64,000 bases of DNA from Clostridia bacterium (GCA_026418695.1 JAOAAU010000040.1:1-64000); one strand, 5' to 3'; numbered from the stretch's first letter, positions 40,217-50,777 are shown. The notes: generated from the sequence alone by a model not told the origin. A program made the numbers and translations.

Positions 40217-40861
40217 GTGGCAAAGAAACATATTCAACTGACATTTGGGGAAGAAGTAGCCAATTCCGTCAGCCATGGTGTTGCATCCCTTTTGGTTTTG
40301 TTCGCGCTTCCTTTGGTGTCCATTATTGCCTATACCAAAGGCACAGTTACTGATGTAGTCGGTGTGACCATTTTCGGTATATCCATCTTTCTCATGTTCA
40401 TGATGTCTACGCTTTATCACGCGATGGAGCCTGAGACCAAGCACAAGGATGTCATGCACATCCTGGATCATATTTTCATTTATGTTGCCATTGCCGGGAC
40501 CTATACACCCATTGCGCTTTCAATCATCGGCGGCTGGCAGGCCATCGTCATTCTTGCCATACAATGGGCCATGGTCCTGTTCGGAATCTTGTACAAGTCC
40601 ATTTCCAAGCATTCCATGCCGAAGGTCTCCCTTTTGATCTATCTGGTCATGGGCTGGACACTGATCATTTTTATGCCGCTCTTCATCCAAAAAGCCAATC
40701 CGCTGCTCTTTTGGCTGATTTTCGGCGGGGGGGTACTGTACTCACTGGGTGCAATTATCTACGCCAAAAAAGGGTTCAAATACTTCCACATGGTATGGCA
40801 TCTGTTTGTATTTCTCGGCGCTTTGACCCACTTCATCGGAATCTGCTTCTTTATGTATTGA
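40217..40861 (+). CDS. Hemolysin III / PAQR family membrane protein
   Basis: EEVANSVSHGVASLL, STLYHAM, LDHIFIYVAIAGTYTP, HLFVFLGALTHF. Confidence 0.93.
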   Translation: MAKKHIQLTFGEEVANSVSHGVASLLVLFALPLVSIIAYTKGTVTDVVGVTIFGISIFLMFMMSTLYHAMEPETKHKDVMHILDHIFIYVAIAGTYTPIALSIIGGWQAIVILAIQWAMVLFGILYKSISKHSMPKVSLLIYLVMGWTLIIFMPLFIQKANPLLFWLIFGGGVLYSLGAIIYAKKGFKYFHMVWHLFVFLGALTHFIGICFFMY

Positions 40862-40878
40862 TGTTTGGCGTCCGTTAG

Positions 40879-40930
40879 CTTAAGGGATTACAGCTTCCTT
40901 AAATAAAGCTGCTAATCCTTAAGTTTTTTT
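40879..40930 (+). terminator. Terminator between convergent genes
   Basis: cttaagggattacagctt...aagctgctaatccttaag ttttttt. Confidence 0.8.
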
Positions 40931-41945
40931 CCCGGGAGAGATCAACCAGACTGCCATTAATACGCACAATAGGTTTTGTAATATTATGGAGTGGAATATG
41001 TACGATTTCTCCAACTTCTCCCGAGTTATACCGTACTTTTGATCCAATATAATGATAGGATAAATTCTTTATGAAAACGTTCAGAATATAAACATCATAA
41101 GTACTAAGACATTCAGCCAATAAGATTTTAAACGCCTTAAAAGGCGTTTCCGCTTTTTTATAAGGTCTTTCGCTGGTGATCGCATCATAGGTATCTGCAA
41201 TGGATACTACTTTTGTATTCAGGTTCAGCCGGTTTCCTTTTAGATTCAGCGGATACCCTGAACCGTCTTCTCTCTCATGATGCATCAGTACTGCCATCTT
41301 TATGTCAAAGCTCAACTCTTCCAAATCTTTTATCAAGTTATACCCGTACAAGGCGTGCCTTTTCATACATTCAAACTCTTCCAAAGGAAGCCGTTCCTTT
41401 TTCTCCAACAAGGCAACAGGAATTTTTGTTTTCCCCAGATCATGGAGAAGGCCGCTTTTGATAATATCTTTGATTTGATGAAGAGGACAATTCAACCACT
41501 TGGAGATTAATGCCGAATAAAATCCAACATTTAATGAATGTGTGTAAGTGTATGAAGAATAGTCTTTTATGCTATCTAAAAATTCCAGGAGATACTTACA
41601 ATTTCGAATGTCATTGAGGATGGAATCACTTAAAAAATCAAGCTGTGATAAATTGATTCCCCTGCCTGAAATAATATCTTTGGTTATACCTTCGACAATA
41701 CAAATATTATTGATATAATCCGCATGAAACTTTTGAAAAGCATCTTGCTTATTTGCAGAACTTATCTTATCAGGTTCACACAGAATCCAAACACCTTCGA
41801 TTCCCATATTTCTAAAGGTATTCAGAATACTTTGATTAATTACTGTATTTTTTACTGCAACCAGGGCTCCCTGACTATTGTAAACATCAACAGCAAGTAT
41901 ATCACCGCTTTTGCATGCACCTACCGGACAATACGACTTATTCAT
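40899..41945 (-). CDS. HD-GYP domain phosphohydrolase
   Basis: GLLHDLGKTKIP, HHEREDGSGYPLNLKG, SIADTYDAITSERPYK. Confidence 0.92.
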   Translation of the reverse strand: MNKSYCPVGACKSGDILAVDVYNSQGALVAVKNTVINQSILNTFRNMGIEGVWILCEPDKISSANKQDAFQKFHADYINNICIVEGITKDIISGRGINLSQLDFLSDSILNDIRNCKYLLEFLDSIKDYSSYTYTHSLNVGFYSALISKWLNCPLHQIKDIIKSGLLHDLGKTKIPVALLEKKERLPLEEFECMKRHALYGYNLIKDLEELSFDIKMAVLMHHEREDGSGYPLNLKGNRLNLNTKVVSIADTYDAITSERPYKKAETPFKAFKILLAECLSTYDVYILNVFIKNLSYHYIGSKVRYNSGEVGEIVHIPLHNITKPIVRINGSLVDLSREKNLRISSFI

Positions 41946-42304
41946 TTTTTCACTCGCTTACCATATAAGAATCAAACAATGATGCCCACGGATTCGTCTG
42001 CTTATATCAAGTAATTGTATTGAATGTAGTGTATCAGGCATTTGTTCATAAGTTTTCAACTGTCATCCCGTGAATATCAGTCTGTTCCCTTTAGACAATG
42101 GCTTTGATCCTGAGATCATTTAACCCCTATTCCCCTTAAATCTAGTACTGTTCTATTCATAGGCATAGATTATATCATAATGATCAAAGCAAAATTATCT
42201 TATTACAATCACATACCCCTGTCAACATTATTTTACAAATTTATACATATGGTAGCAAATGCATTTATACCTTCACAAATTCTCAAAATATCGTAAAGCA
42301 TACC

Positions 42305-43339
42305 TCAAACAATATAGCTGATGGCTGCTTTCGGGAATTTTGCTGCAATTTCATTTCTAAAGAACACTGCTGCTTCCTGGGAGATCTCCGGCTTGTAATG
42401 GTATTTCCCCCGGCCCTTCGGCTTCATTTTCTCTTTTTCAAAAATATCGGCTGTTCCCGGAAGGGCAGCCTGGTTGATCTTTTCATTCGCCAATCCGTAA
42501 GTCATAAAAATCAATTCAAAGAAAGTATTCTCCCTCAAACCGTCATCCAGGGTCCGTGAAAGCTCTTCTATCAGTTCATGATACTGCTCTTTCCAATCAT
42601 CCAGAAGGATGATGGGTGCTATATTGATGCCGATTCTATATCCTGCCTGATACATTTTATTTGCAGCCGCAATTCGGTCTTTCAGGCTCGCTGTTCCAAT
42701 TTCTGCTTTTTTTATGATTTCAGGAGGATTGACACTGATCCTCATCTGGGTATGTCCATGATGGTCAACATCCAGCAAATCATCAATCTCTGCAAACTTT
42801 GTTGCAAAAGTACATCGGGCATCCTTAATTTTTGCAAATTCCTCCACAGCCCACTTTAGATTGCCGGTTAATGCATTTTCCAAAACCATGTCACTGTTGC
42901 ACCCAATTTCATATACCTTCTCTACTCCGAGTTTCTGTGCTTTTTTCCTGACCTGGTCCATCATTTCATCCCTGTTGACGAAAACCCTCAGGTAGGAGTT
43001 TTTAAAGAAAGTGCAGACAAGATAGCAATAAAGACACATGGCAGAACAGCCTGAAGAGGTGAAGGGAACAATAAAGTCTGCAGACCGGTTGTTGGGAATC
43101 AATCGGGTCGTCCTTCGAATTCCAAGAATCAGATACTTTTTCATCCTGACAAACTCCGAATCCGGAAGCTCTCTCAGTTCGGGAATCTGATTGTGGTTTT
43201 CTATTTCGATTAATGCGACACCATCCTTGGAGTACCTGTCTAAAAGCTCTTTTCCTATAGAGTAATCTACAATTTCCTTTTCGTAATAAACCCGTTCCGG
43301 CACAAGTTTGATCATTTGCTTTTCTCCTGCTCTGTGCAT
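42305..43339 (-). CDS. splB: Spore photoproduct lyase
   Basis: Radical SAM SGCSAMCLYCYL; NPPEIIKKAEIGTASLKDRI; APIILLDDWKEQY. Confidence 0.92.
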   Translation of the reverse strand: MHRAGEKQMIKLVPERVYYEKEIVDYSIGKELLDRYSKDGVALIEIENHNQIPELRELPDSEFVRMKKYLILGIRRTTRLIPNNRSADFIVPFTSSGCSAMCLYCYLVCTFFKNSYLRVFVNRDEMMDQVRKKAQKLGVEKVYEIGCNSDMVLENALTGNLKWAVEEFAKIKDARCTFATKFAEIDDLLDVDHHGHTQMRISVNPPEIIKKAEIGTASLKDRIAAANKMYQAGYRIGINIAPIILLDDWKEQYHELIEELSRTLDDGLRENTFFELIFMTYGLANEKINQAALPGTADIFEKEKMKPKGRGKYHYKPEISQEAAVFFRNEIAAKFPKAAISYIV

Positions 43340-43347
43340 TTTAATTA

Positions 43348-43443
43348 GATATCGAACTGTAAAGATAAATATAAATTCGCTCAGCTAATTTGAATGTCAA
43401 ATTGCTGGCTCATTTGATTTATCTTGTCTTACAGTTCGACATC
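43348..43443. repeat. Long imperfect inverted repeat upstream of splB
   Basis: gatatcgaactgtaa ... ttacagttcgacatc with nested inner pairings. Confidence 0.7.
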
Positions 43444-43548
43444 TCTAGTATCTGCAGCGCAGAAGTGAATATTCTTTTGATCGTTTATATCCGGAAATGA
43501 AGCATGTGCTTAGATAAGCCGAAGGAAATCCATTGAAACTGACATAAC

Positions 43549-44502
43549 CTACCCTTCGTCATCTGTATCATTCTTTATCTTGTTGGTTAAAAGATCGAAG
43601 GAGAAGCCTCTTTTTACAAGTCCGTCAATAATCTTTGGGAGAGCTTCGGTTGTAGCTGTTTTTGCAGGTGAATCATGCATCAGCACAATCAATGAGTTTC
43701 TCCCCCAGGCTCCTTGAAGAACATTGTTCACCAGAACCTCCACTTTGCTTCCCATTTCACTGGTATCGGAATCACCGTCAGAAATATCCCAGTCATAAAC
43801 CGTATAGCCTTCCGACTCCAGAATCTTGTTTCTGCTCTCAAGCAATTTCTTGCTTCTTCCCATGGTTCCCCCGGGAAATCGATACAACGTGGTCGTATAA
43901 TTGAACTTTTCCTTTATAAAATTCTTCGCCATCAGGACATCTTCCATGAACTCGAAATCCGTGAGATTGTAAAGCTGATGATAGTCATGGAAATAAGAAT
44001 GGTTCCCTATGGCATGCCCTTCCTCCAGAATTCGCCGATACACATCGTCAACATCCTTCTGAGGAAGCACAAAAAAGGTCGCTTTAATCCCATACTTTTT
44101 TAATGTATCCAGGTTCTTCAACGTGTTATTCCTTGACGGTCCGTCATCAAAAGTAAGGTAAGCAATTTTCTTCTTTTTCAGCTTGGTATTCTTCAGTTTA
44201 TAGACAGCGCTTGTTACAGATTCCCTGCCGGCAGGAGCTTTGATCTGTTGTTCGCTGTATTCCGCCTTTTCAGGAAGGATCACCTCAGAAGCTTTTGGAG
44301 TTGAGACACCGCTCTCGACCGGTTTTGTCCCAGAATGACTTGAGGCTGAGGCTGAATCTTCTTGTACAGGAAAAGGATTTACCGTTGAGATACTTGCAGT
44401 ATTGTTTTTTGAACAGCCGGAAAGGATAAGAAGATTCCATAAAATCAGTAAGAGAATTACCATGGATGCCCTAAGCTTATTCATACATAAATTCTTTCTC
44501 AT
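43549..44502 (-). CDS. Polysaccharide deacetylase lipoprotein
   Basis: Lipobox LLILSGC; YLTFDDGPS, GHAIGNHSYFH. Confidence 0.93.
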   Translation of the reverse strand: MRKNLCMNKLRASMVILLLILWNLLILSGCSKNNTASISTVNPFPVQEDSASASSHSGTKPVESGVSTPKASEVILPEKAEYSEQQIKAPAGRESVTSAVYKLKNTKLKKKKIAYLTFDDGPSRNNTLKNLDTLKKYGIKATFFVLPQKDVDDVYRRILEEGHAIGNHSYFHDYHQLYNLTDFEFMEDVLMAKNFIKEKFNYTTTLYRFPGGTMGRSKKLLESRNKILESEGYTVYDWDISDGDSDTSEMGSKVEVLVNNVLQGAWGRNSLIVLMHDSPAKTATTEALPKIIDGLVKRGFSFDLLTNKIKNDTDDEG

Positions 44503-44764
44503 CTGCGTCTCGCAAATTTCAGTTAGTATTTAGACTTGTTATAAATCATTCCCTGATTTAAACCACCTATAAACCCATTGTAATATATTTTCCTGAATTT
44601 TACACTTGTTTTTACCATTATTGCTGCTTAAGCACGGGCTTATTCAATATTGAATCCATCAAAGGTTAACTAGCTGTATATCGCCAAAAATGAAAAGGGA
44701 AGAATCATAAACCAAATCCTTCCCGATAACAGCTAAGTAACGTACTTACTGAAACTCAACTTCT

Positions 44765-45364
44765 CTATAAAGGCAGTATCCCGGATTCTTTCCATGTCCT
44801 GTATGCTTCCGCCAGCAGCATCCAGTCCTCGTAAAAATATTTACGGAGATTGGGTCTTCTACGGACCGCAAGAGGATGATAACTGGCCAAAACTTTCAGA
44901 TCGCCTATGGAATGCCACAGACCCCTGAGATTTTTCACCTCAGCTTCAGAATCTTCAAAAAATGTTTGTACAGCAATATTTCCCAAGCACAATGCGAATG
45001 CCGGTTTTGTCTGCTCAATCTGATGCCTGAGATACTTCTTGCATGTATTCCTCGCGCCTTCCTTATCATATTTGCGTACCGGCCTGCACTTCAGAATATA
45101 GGTGACGTATAACTCCTGCATCCCAAGCCCAGCATTAAACGCAGCCTTCTGCAAAGCCTGCCTGGTACCGCAGACAAAGGAGACCCCCTCCTGATTCTCT
45201 CTTAGTCCGGGATTATCCAATATAACGAGGATGGATGCATTAGGACTGCCTTCTCCCCATATCATCCTTGCTCTCTGGGCACACAGCTCACATCGCTCAC
45301 AAAACTGGTATTGCTCGGGAACAGGGTCTTCCTGCCAAACCTCCGGCGAAAATGATGTTTCCAT
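44765..45364 (-). CDS. Uracil-DNA glycosylase (family 4-like)
   Basis: CERCELCAQRARMIWGEG, Cys-rich, YHPLAVRRRPNLR. Start chosen at METSFSPE. Confidence 0.8.
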   Translation of the reverse strand: METSFSPEVWQEDPVPEQYQFCERCELCAQRARMIWGEGSPNASILVILDNPGLRENQEGVSFVCGTRQALQKAAFNAGLGMQELYVTYILKCRPVRKYDKEGARNTCKKYLRHQIEQTKPAFALCLGNIAVQTFFEDSEAEVKNLRGLWHSIGDLKVLASYHPLAVRRRPNLRKYFYEDWMLLAEAYRTWKESGILPL

Positions 45365-45447
45365 TCTATTTACCTCATGGTGAATGAATATCCAAGTCAT
45401 TTTACCCTGATCCCATTGATTTATTCACGGTACGCAGAACGCCATAC

Positions 45448-46809
45448 TCAAGACGCCACCCGCAATATCCTTCCCCAACAAGAAGGCAGCGTCACACAGC
45501 ACCTATTTTCTGAGGCAGAAAAAGCCTCTCCTGAATTTAAAATATCCTCAAGCCTTCTTACCCCCGCCGGAAGTGCAAATTCTAAAGCCATTGGCTGATC
45601 CGATGCATTGACAGCCACAATCATGCACTCATCCTCTGCAATTCTTGCAAACACCAATTGTTCATGGTTTACCTTGATCTGCTCATAACGGCCGTATTTC
45701 AAAGCCTTCGACTGCTGACGGATGCTTGCAAGACGGGATATTGTTTTTTCAAGATCCTTTTGAGGACTTCTTGCCGGGCAGACTTTCAAATCAAGCTCCG
45801 GTCTTAATGCATGGTCACTGTAGCTGCCTTTCACACCTTGAATTCCCCACTCACTTCCATAATAAATTGAGGGAATCCCAGGCATGGTAAACAGAAGTAC
45901 ATGCAGGGGGTGTAAGTGCGCAGGGTTTTTTAGTGTACTCGATATTCGGTTGACATCATGATTGTCAACAAACGAATACAGCCACAGGTTTTTATAAATC
46001 CCATGCTCCTCTCCAAACTGCCGGTTCAGCGAATATGCAATCTCAAAATAGTTTTTATCGTTATGACTGGAATAAAGCCCTTTATAACACTCGTAATTGG
46101 TCGTGGAGTCCAAGGTGTTTTCATTGACCCAACGGTTGTAGTCTCCATGAACCACCTCTCCCATCAGCCAGAAATCCTCCTTGAGGGTTTTACAAAACCG
46201 GGACAGTTCCCGAAGAAAATCAAGGTCGAGGCAATCCGCACAATCCAATCGGATTCCGTCAATCCCAAAGTCTTCAATCCACATGCGGACCGCTTTGAAA
46301 AGATGTTCTCTAACCTCAGGATGATTAACATTTAATTTTACCAGGTTGTAATATCCATTCCAGGCATCATAGCTGAAAGGATCATGGTAAGGACTTTTCT
46401 TACCAAACTGCAGGTTGGAAAACCAGCTGCAGTATCTTGATTTCTCACCCTTTTGCAATACATCCTTGAATGCCCAGAATTCCCGGCCTACGTGATTAAA
46501 AACGCCATCCACCACAACCCGGATACCTCTCTCACGAAGTTCGGAAGCAACTTTTTTGAAGGTATTGTTATCTCCAAGCCGTCGGTCTACCTGATAATAA
46601 TCCACAGTGTCATATCCATGGGAACTGGATTCGAACAAAGGTCCCAGGTAAACCGCATTTGCTCCTAAGGATCGGATATGCCCGGCCCAATCTAATATCT
46701 TTGTCAGCCTGGGTTGGGGTACGCTCTTAAAATTGTTGCTTTTCTCCGCTCCGCAAAACCCTATAGGATAGATATGGTAAAATATAGCTTCTTTTGCCCA
46801 TGTATTCAT
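45448..46809 (-). CDS. GH13 alpha-amylase family protein
   Basis: VVDGVFNHVG, GIRLDCADCL, FVDNHDVNR motifs. Confidence 0.92.
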   Translation of the reverse strand: MNTWAKEAIFYHIYPIGFCGAEKSNNFKSVPQPRLTKILDWAGHIRSLGANAVYLGPLFESSSHGYDTVDYYQVDRRLGDNNTFKKVASELRERGIRVVVDGVFNHVGREFWAFKDVLQKGEKSRYCSWFSNLQFGKKSPYHDPFSYDAWNGYYNLVKLNVNHPEVREHLFKAVRMWIEDFGIDGIRLDCADCLDLDFLRELSRFCKTLKEDFWLMGEVVHGDYNRWVNENTLDSTTNYECYKGLYSSHNDKNYFEIAYSLNRQFGEEHGIYKNLWLYSFVDNHDVNRISSTLKNPAHLHPLHVLLFTMPGIPSIYYGSEWGIQGVKGSYSDHALRPELDLKVCPARSPQKDLEKTISRLASIRQQSKALKYGRYEQIKVNHEQLVFARIAEDECMIVAVNASDQPMALEFALPAGVRRLEDILNSGEAFSASENRCCVTLPSCWGRILRVAS

Positions 46810-46835
46810 GAAAAAAACCTCCTATGATACGAATG

Positions 46836-46851
46836 TATACCGAACGGTATA
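46836..46851. promoter_or_regulatory. Candidate TetR operator upstream of GH13 gene
   Basis: TATACC-gaac-GGTATA. Confidence 0.65.
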
Positions 46852-46999
46852 TTCTGGTTAAAAAAATTTTTCTACTTATAGAATCGTAATAATGAAAAAA
46901 CTTCGGAACACCTGATTATTGTCATATAAATCAAGGTAATCCAAGCGCATAGAATAATAAAATATAAAAGCTTTTGTGCGTTATATTTAGCAGCAGGGA

Positions 47000-47566
47000 T
47001 TATGAATAAATTCCATGCATGTACTGGTGAACTGCTTTAAATGTGATTTCATCATTAAGCTCAATGGCACCTGAGAAACTCATCTGGATATACGCATTGA
47101 TAACACCTAAAAAGCTGATGGCATATGCTTTGTGTCTTCCCCTCATGTTCCCGTGATCCCTGACAGCGCTTGAAAACAGCTCTTCCAGAATGCTTAACTG
47201 GATCTGCAGCTTCGGGGCAACCACTTTAAAGGAGTCACTCTCAGGCGGAGAATAAATCATCGACATCTCCATTCGATAAAAAAGAGGGTGGTTGGAGGCA
47301 AAGGAAAAATACGCCGCTACAAGCCTATGTAGTGTGAGCGGCAAATCACCGTTGTATTGTGCAGCTTTTCGTATTTTTTCTTCCATGTGGACGAAGTTCT
47401 CATTGAGTGCAGCTTCCAGTAATCCTTTTTTGCTGCCGAAGTAATGATAAAGTGTAGGCTTTGTAACCCTCGCTTTTTCAGCAACTTCCTGCACACCCAC
47501 AGCGTCATACCCGTGAGAAGCAAACAGTTCGAGGGCGCAATTCAGGATATAAGAACGATTTTCCAT
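47000..47566 (-). CDS. TetR family transcriptional regulator
   Basis: ILNCALELFASHGYDAVGVQEVAEKARVTKPTLYHYFGSKKGLLE. Confidence 0.95.
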   Translation of the reverse strand: MENRSYILNCALELFASHGYDAVGVQEVAEKARVTKPTLYHYFGSKKGLLEAALNENFVHMEEKIRKAAQYNGDLPLTLHRLVAAYFSFASNHPLFYRMEMSMIYSPPESDSFKVVAPKLQIQLSILEELFSSAVRDHGNMRGRHKAYAISFLGVINAYIQMSFSGAIELNDEITFKAVHQYMHGIYS

Positions 47567-47611
47567 GTTTTTATTCCTCGTAAGCAGCTTATTGGTTTAG
47601 ACATTGATCAA

Positions 47612-47635
47612 GAAATAGAATCGCGATTCTATTTC
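47612..47635. promoter_or_regulatory. Perfect 24-bp palindrome upstream of tetR
   Basis: GAAATAGAATCGCGATTCTATTTC. Confidence 0.6.
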
Positions 47636-47637
47636 AT

Positions 47638-47653
47638 TATACCGTTTGGTATA
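47638..47653. promoter_or_regulatory. Candidate TetR operator upstream of tetR
   Basis: TATACC-gttt-GGTATA, same half-sites as 46836-46851. Confidence 0.65.
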
Positions 47654-47766
47654 ATGAAAGTCAAGGTAAATTCCTAGTTCAACAGAACACAAAGAATTAC
47701 ATAGCAAAAAACAGGACGATTTTTGATTAGCAGTCATGCTATAATGTGTAGGTAACACCATCAAAC

Positions 47767-48423
47767 ATGGAATGGTCATGCATGATACAGGATTTTTTAG
47801 TAGAAATGAGCTTTTCAGGTACTGCAAAAAAGCAGATTGGAAGGAAAGAAATTGTGAAGCAGCTTACAAATGAGATCAAATGGCAAGCAGTGATCAATAA
47901 CAATGCCGAATATGACGGAGCCTTCTATTACGCTGTGAAAACGACAGGAATATTCTGTCGCCCCTCCTGCAAGTCAAGGGTTCCCTCCAGAAAAAATGTA
48001 GTATTCTTTCACTCCCCGGAAGAAGCATTAAAGGATGGCTTTCGCCCCTGCAAGCGTTGTCGTCCGGACGAACCGGAGTTATCCGTGGAGCTGGATAAGA
48101 AAGCCTATGAAAAAATCACATGGATTTTGGAAGAAGAATATATGTCACCCGATATACTTCCTGAATTGCCGCTTCGTATGGGAATCAGTGCTTTTCATTT
48201 ACAGCGTTCCTACAAGAAACATACCGGCTATACGCCCAGAGCTTATTTGCAGAAAGTAAGGATTATCAAGGCCAAACAACTGCTATTGGACAATCAACGG
48301 AGCAACACGGAGATCTGTTTTTCCATTGGCTTTCATAGCCTTTCCAGCTTTTATGCCGCTTTTCGTGCGGAAACCGGCTTATCACCCGGGAAGTTTAGGA
48401 ATCAAACTATTTTGAATACCTAG
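47767..48423 (+). CDS. Ada-A methyltransferase / AraC-type regulator
   Basis: GIFCRPSCKSRVPSRKNVVFF...GFRPCKRCRPDE plus HTH. Start may be internal. Confidence 0.9.
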   Translation: MEWSCMIQDFLVEMSFSGTAKKQIGRKEIVKQLTNEIKWQAVINNNAEYDGAFYYAVKTTGIFCRPSCKSRVPSRKNVVFFHSPEEALKDGFRPCKRCRPDEPELSVELDKKAYEKITWILEEEYMSPDILPELPLRMGISAFHLQRSYKKHTGYTPRAYLQKVRIIKAKQLLLDNQRSNTEICFSIGFHSLSSFYAAFRAETGLSPGKFRNQTILNT

Positions 48424-48436
48424 AGAGGGAAATTTC

Positions 48437-48949
48437 ATGAAAATCACTTATTGCGATTATAACTCGCCCATTGGATTGCTTCATATCGTGATGGATGACA
48501 TCGGGGTTAAAAGAATATTTATCCTCCGGGAGCATTGGGAAGAATTCCAAAGGAAATCCGACGGCATTTTAAAGGACAGCAAGACTTATTCTGCAGTAAT
48601 CCGAGAGCTTGATGAATACTTTTCCGGCAAGAGACACAGCTTCAGTATTCCGTTATCTGTAGATGGAACAGAATTTTATAAGCAAGTGTGGCAAGCATTG
48701 ATATCCATTCCCTATGGCGAAGTGCGGAGCTACTCGGACATTGCCTGCACGGTTGGCCGTCCCAGAGCCCGCAGGGCGATCGGGCAAGCGAATCGGAACA
48801 ATCCTCTCCCCATCCTCATTCCCTGCCACCGTGTCGTTGGAAAGAGCGGGGCTTTGACAGGTTATCTGGGAAAAAATCTGGATATAAAAACGCAATTGCT
48901 CCAAATGGAACATGATTTCAAAAACAATTCAAATTCACAGCTAGATTAA
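48437..48949 (+). CDS. Methylated-DNA-[protein]-cysteine S-methyltransferase
   Basis: GEVRSYSDIA, NPLPILIPCHRVVG. Confidence 0.95.
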   Translation: MKITYCDYNSPIGLLHIVMDDIGVKRIFILREHWEEFQRKSDGILKDSKTYSAVIRELDEYFSGKRHSFSIPLSVDGTEFYKQVWQALISIPYGEVRSYSDIACTVGRPRARRAIGQANRNNPLPILIPCHRVVGKSGALTGYLGKNLDIKTQLLQMEHDFKNNSNSQLD

Positions 48950-48962
48950 AATAATCGAATCC

Positions 48963-50777
48963 TTACATATAAATATCGGAAAACTCGATTTCGATCCGCT
49001 CAATATAATCGGGTTTTCTGCTATTATGCTTTTGGGTTGGGTTTTGCAGTTGATCTTCTGCCGGCTGCAGCGTAGCAGGAAGTGTAACCGCAATTTCGCA
49101 TCCATTTACATAATGTTCATTTACACAGATACTTCCTTGATGCATTTGTACAAGGGATTTTGTTAGAGAAAGGCCGATTCCGCTGCCCTCATGATTTCTT
49201 GTAAGAGACTTGTCCACTTGTCGGAAGCGCTCAAATACAACCTGACTCTTTTCCTTTGGAATTCCGATGCCGGTATCACGGACAAGGATTTGAACCCGGC
49301 TCTCCAAGTCCGAAACGATCACCTCAACCTTGCCTCCCTGCGGCGTGAATTTCATGGCGTTGGATAGCAGGTTGAGCAGAATCCGTTCAATCTTGTCATG
49401 GTCAAAAGCTATTTCCTTTTCTTCCACATCGGTATCAAAGGTCAGCTCGATTCCCTTCTCTTTCATATAGCCTGCTACAGATAAAGTAATCTCTTCAATA
49501 ACACTGATAATATTATTTTTTTCCAAATGGAGGTCCAGGTAATTAGAATCGATTTTTGTAGAATCAATCAGGTTGTTGACCAGCCTTAACAGTCTCAGAC
49601 AGTTTTGCTTCATAATGCGGATACGTTTTTTTGTATCTTCGATGCTCTGCTCTTTTTTGCTGCTGATATAATACTCAAAAAGCTGCAGTGTTCCCAACAA
49701 GACGTTTAACGGTGTCCTGAATTCATGAGATATGTTGGAGAAGAATTCTACTCTGATGCGGTCCAGCTCTGTGATCTCCATCAGCTGCTTGTAGTTATCA
49801 TCTACATTTCTCTTGAGATCTCTCATTTTCTCGCTTTGAGCCATATAAGACATTATGAGGATGCTCAGTATAAAGGCAATTACTGCAAATATGGAAGTCA
49901 GTAAGATGAATTTGTTCCTCAGGGATTCAACACTGCTGAATATCGTATCCTTCGGTATCGTCAGGGCAAGGAACCAGTCAGTGCCGCCTACCGGAGTATA
50001 AGACATGAACATTTTAGTTCCATTGGCCTCGTAAAAACCATATCCTGTTTCATATTGGACCATTTTTTTCAAAAGAGCCACATATTCATGCTGAGACTGA
50101 TCAGCCTTCATACTCTCCAGATTCACCTTCCGGGATAAGACCTTTTCTACTTCCGGATGTGCAACAAAAAAGCCCTCCTTATTGATCATAAAAGCAAATC
50201 CGCCTTGCCCGATTTGGATATTATCAATGATTCCCTTAAGGATCTGATAGTTAATCGGCTCGGACAAAACCCCAACAACATTACCGTTGTCATCTCTGAT
50301 TGGCGATGCACATATGATACTCAACCGTTGATCCACCCTGCTGATCAATACATCCGACATGATCGCGTTTCCCTCGACAGCTGTACGAAAATATTCCCTG
50401 TCATTCACCTTTATACTAATATTTTCTCCACCGGTCGATCTCAAATTGCCTGCCAGGTCAATGACTTGATACCGTTCAGTATTTAATCTCAATTTTTGTG
50501 ATAATAAATAGGACTTTTGTATTTGCCAATCCATGGTCTTCATCTGAGGATTTGAAGCTATAATCTCCAGCTCGGTTAGCTTGGATTCAAATACTTGCCG
50601 TACATACTTTGAGTTATCAGTCGCCCTGCTGATATACGATTCGCATATATGATCATAGAGCGCCTTTGAAGAGCTTTGATAAGAGGCAATCCCCAAGGCT
50701 AAGGACAGTAAGATGATCGCAACACTGGAAAACAGCATTCTTTTTAATTTTATATCTTCGGATACTTTTATTCTCAA
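48963..50777 (-). CDS. Sensor histidine kinase with extracytoplasmic Cache-like domain
   Basis: EFFSNISHEFRTPLNVLLG, HATPase motifs; N-terminal TM. Confidence 0.92.
   Translation of the reverse strand: MRIKVSEDIKLKRMLFSSVAIILLSLALGIASYQSSSKALYDHICESYISRATDNSKYVRQVFESKLTELEIIASNPQMKTMDWQIQKSYLLSQKLRLNTERYQVIDLAGNLRSTGGENISIKVNDREYFRTAVEGNAIMSDVLISRVDQRLSIICASPIRDDNGNVVGVLSEPINYQILKGIIDNIQIGQGGFAFMINKEGFFVAHPEVEKVLSRKVNLESMKADQSQHEYVALLKKMVQYETGYGFYEANGTKMFMSYTPVGGTDWFLALTIPKDTIFSSVESLRNKFILLTSIFAVIAFILSILIMSYMAQSEKMRDLKRNVDDNYKQLMEITELDRIRVEFFSNISHEFRTPLNVLLGTLQLFEYYISSKKEQSIEDTKKRIRIMKQNCLRLLRLVNNLIDSTKIDSNYLDLHLEKNNIISVIEEITLSVAGYMKEKGIELTFDTDVEEKEIAFDHDKIERILLNLLSNAMKFTPQGGKVEVIVSDLESRVQILVRDTGIGIPKEKSQVVFERFRQVDKSLTRNHEGSGIGLSLTKSLVQMHQGSICVNEHYVNGCEIAVTLPATLQPAEDQLQNPTQKHNSRKPDYIERIEIEFSDIYM

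Noticed and set aside
48963-50777. Histidine kinase as part of a local two-component system
   Set aside because: No adjacent response regulator gene; treated as an orphan kinase rather than a new system.
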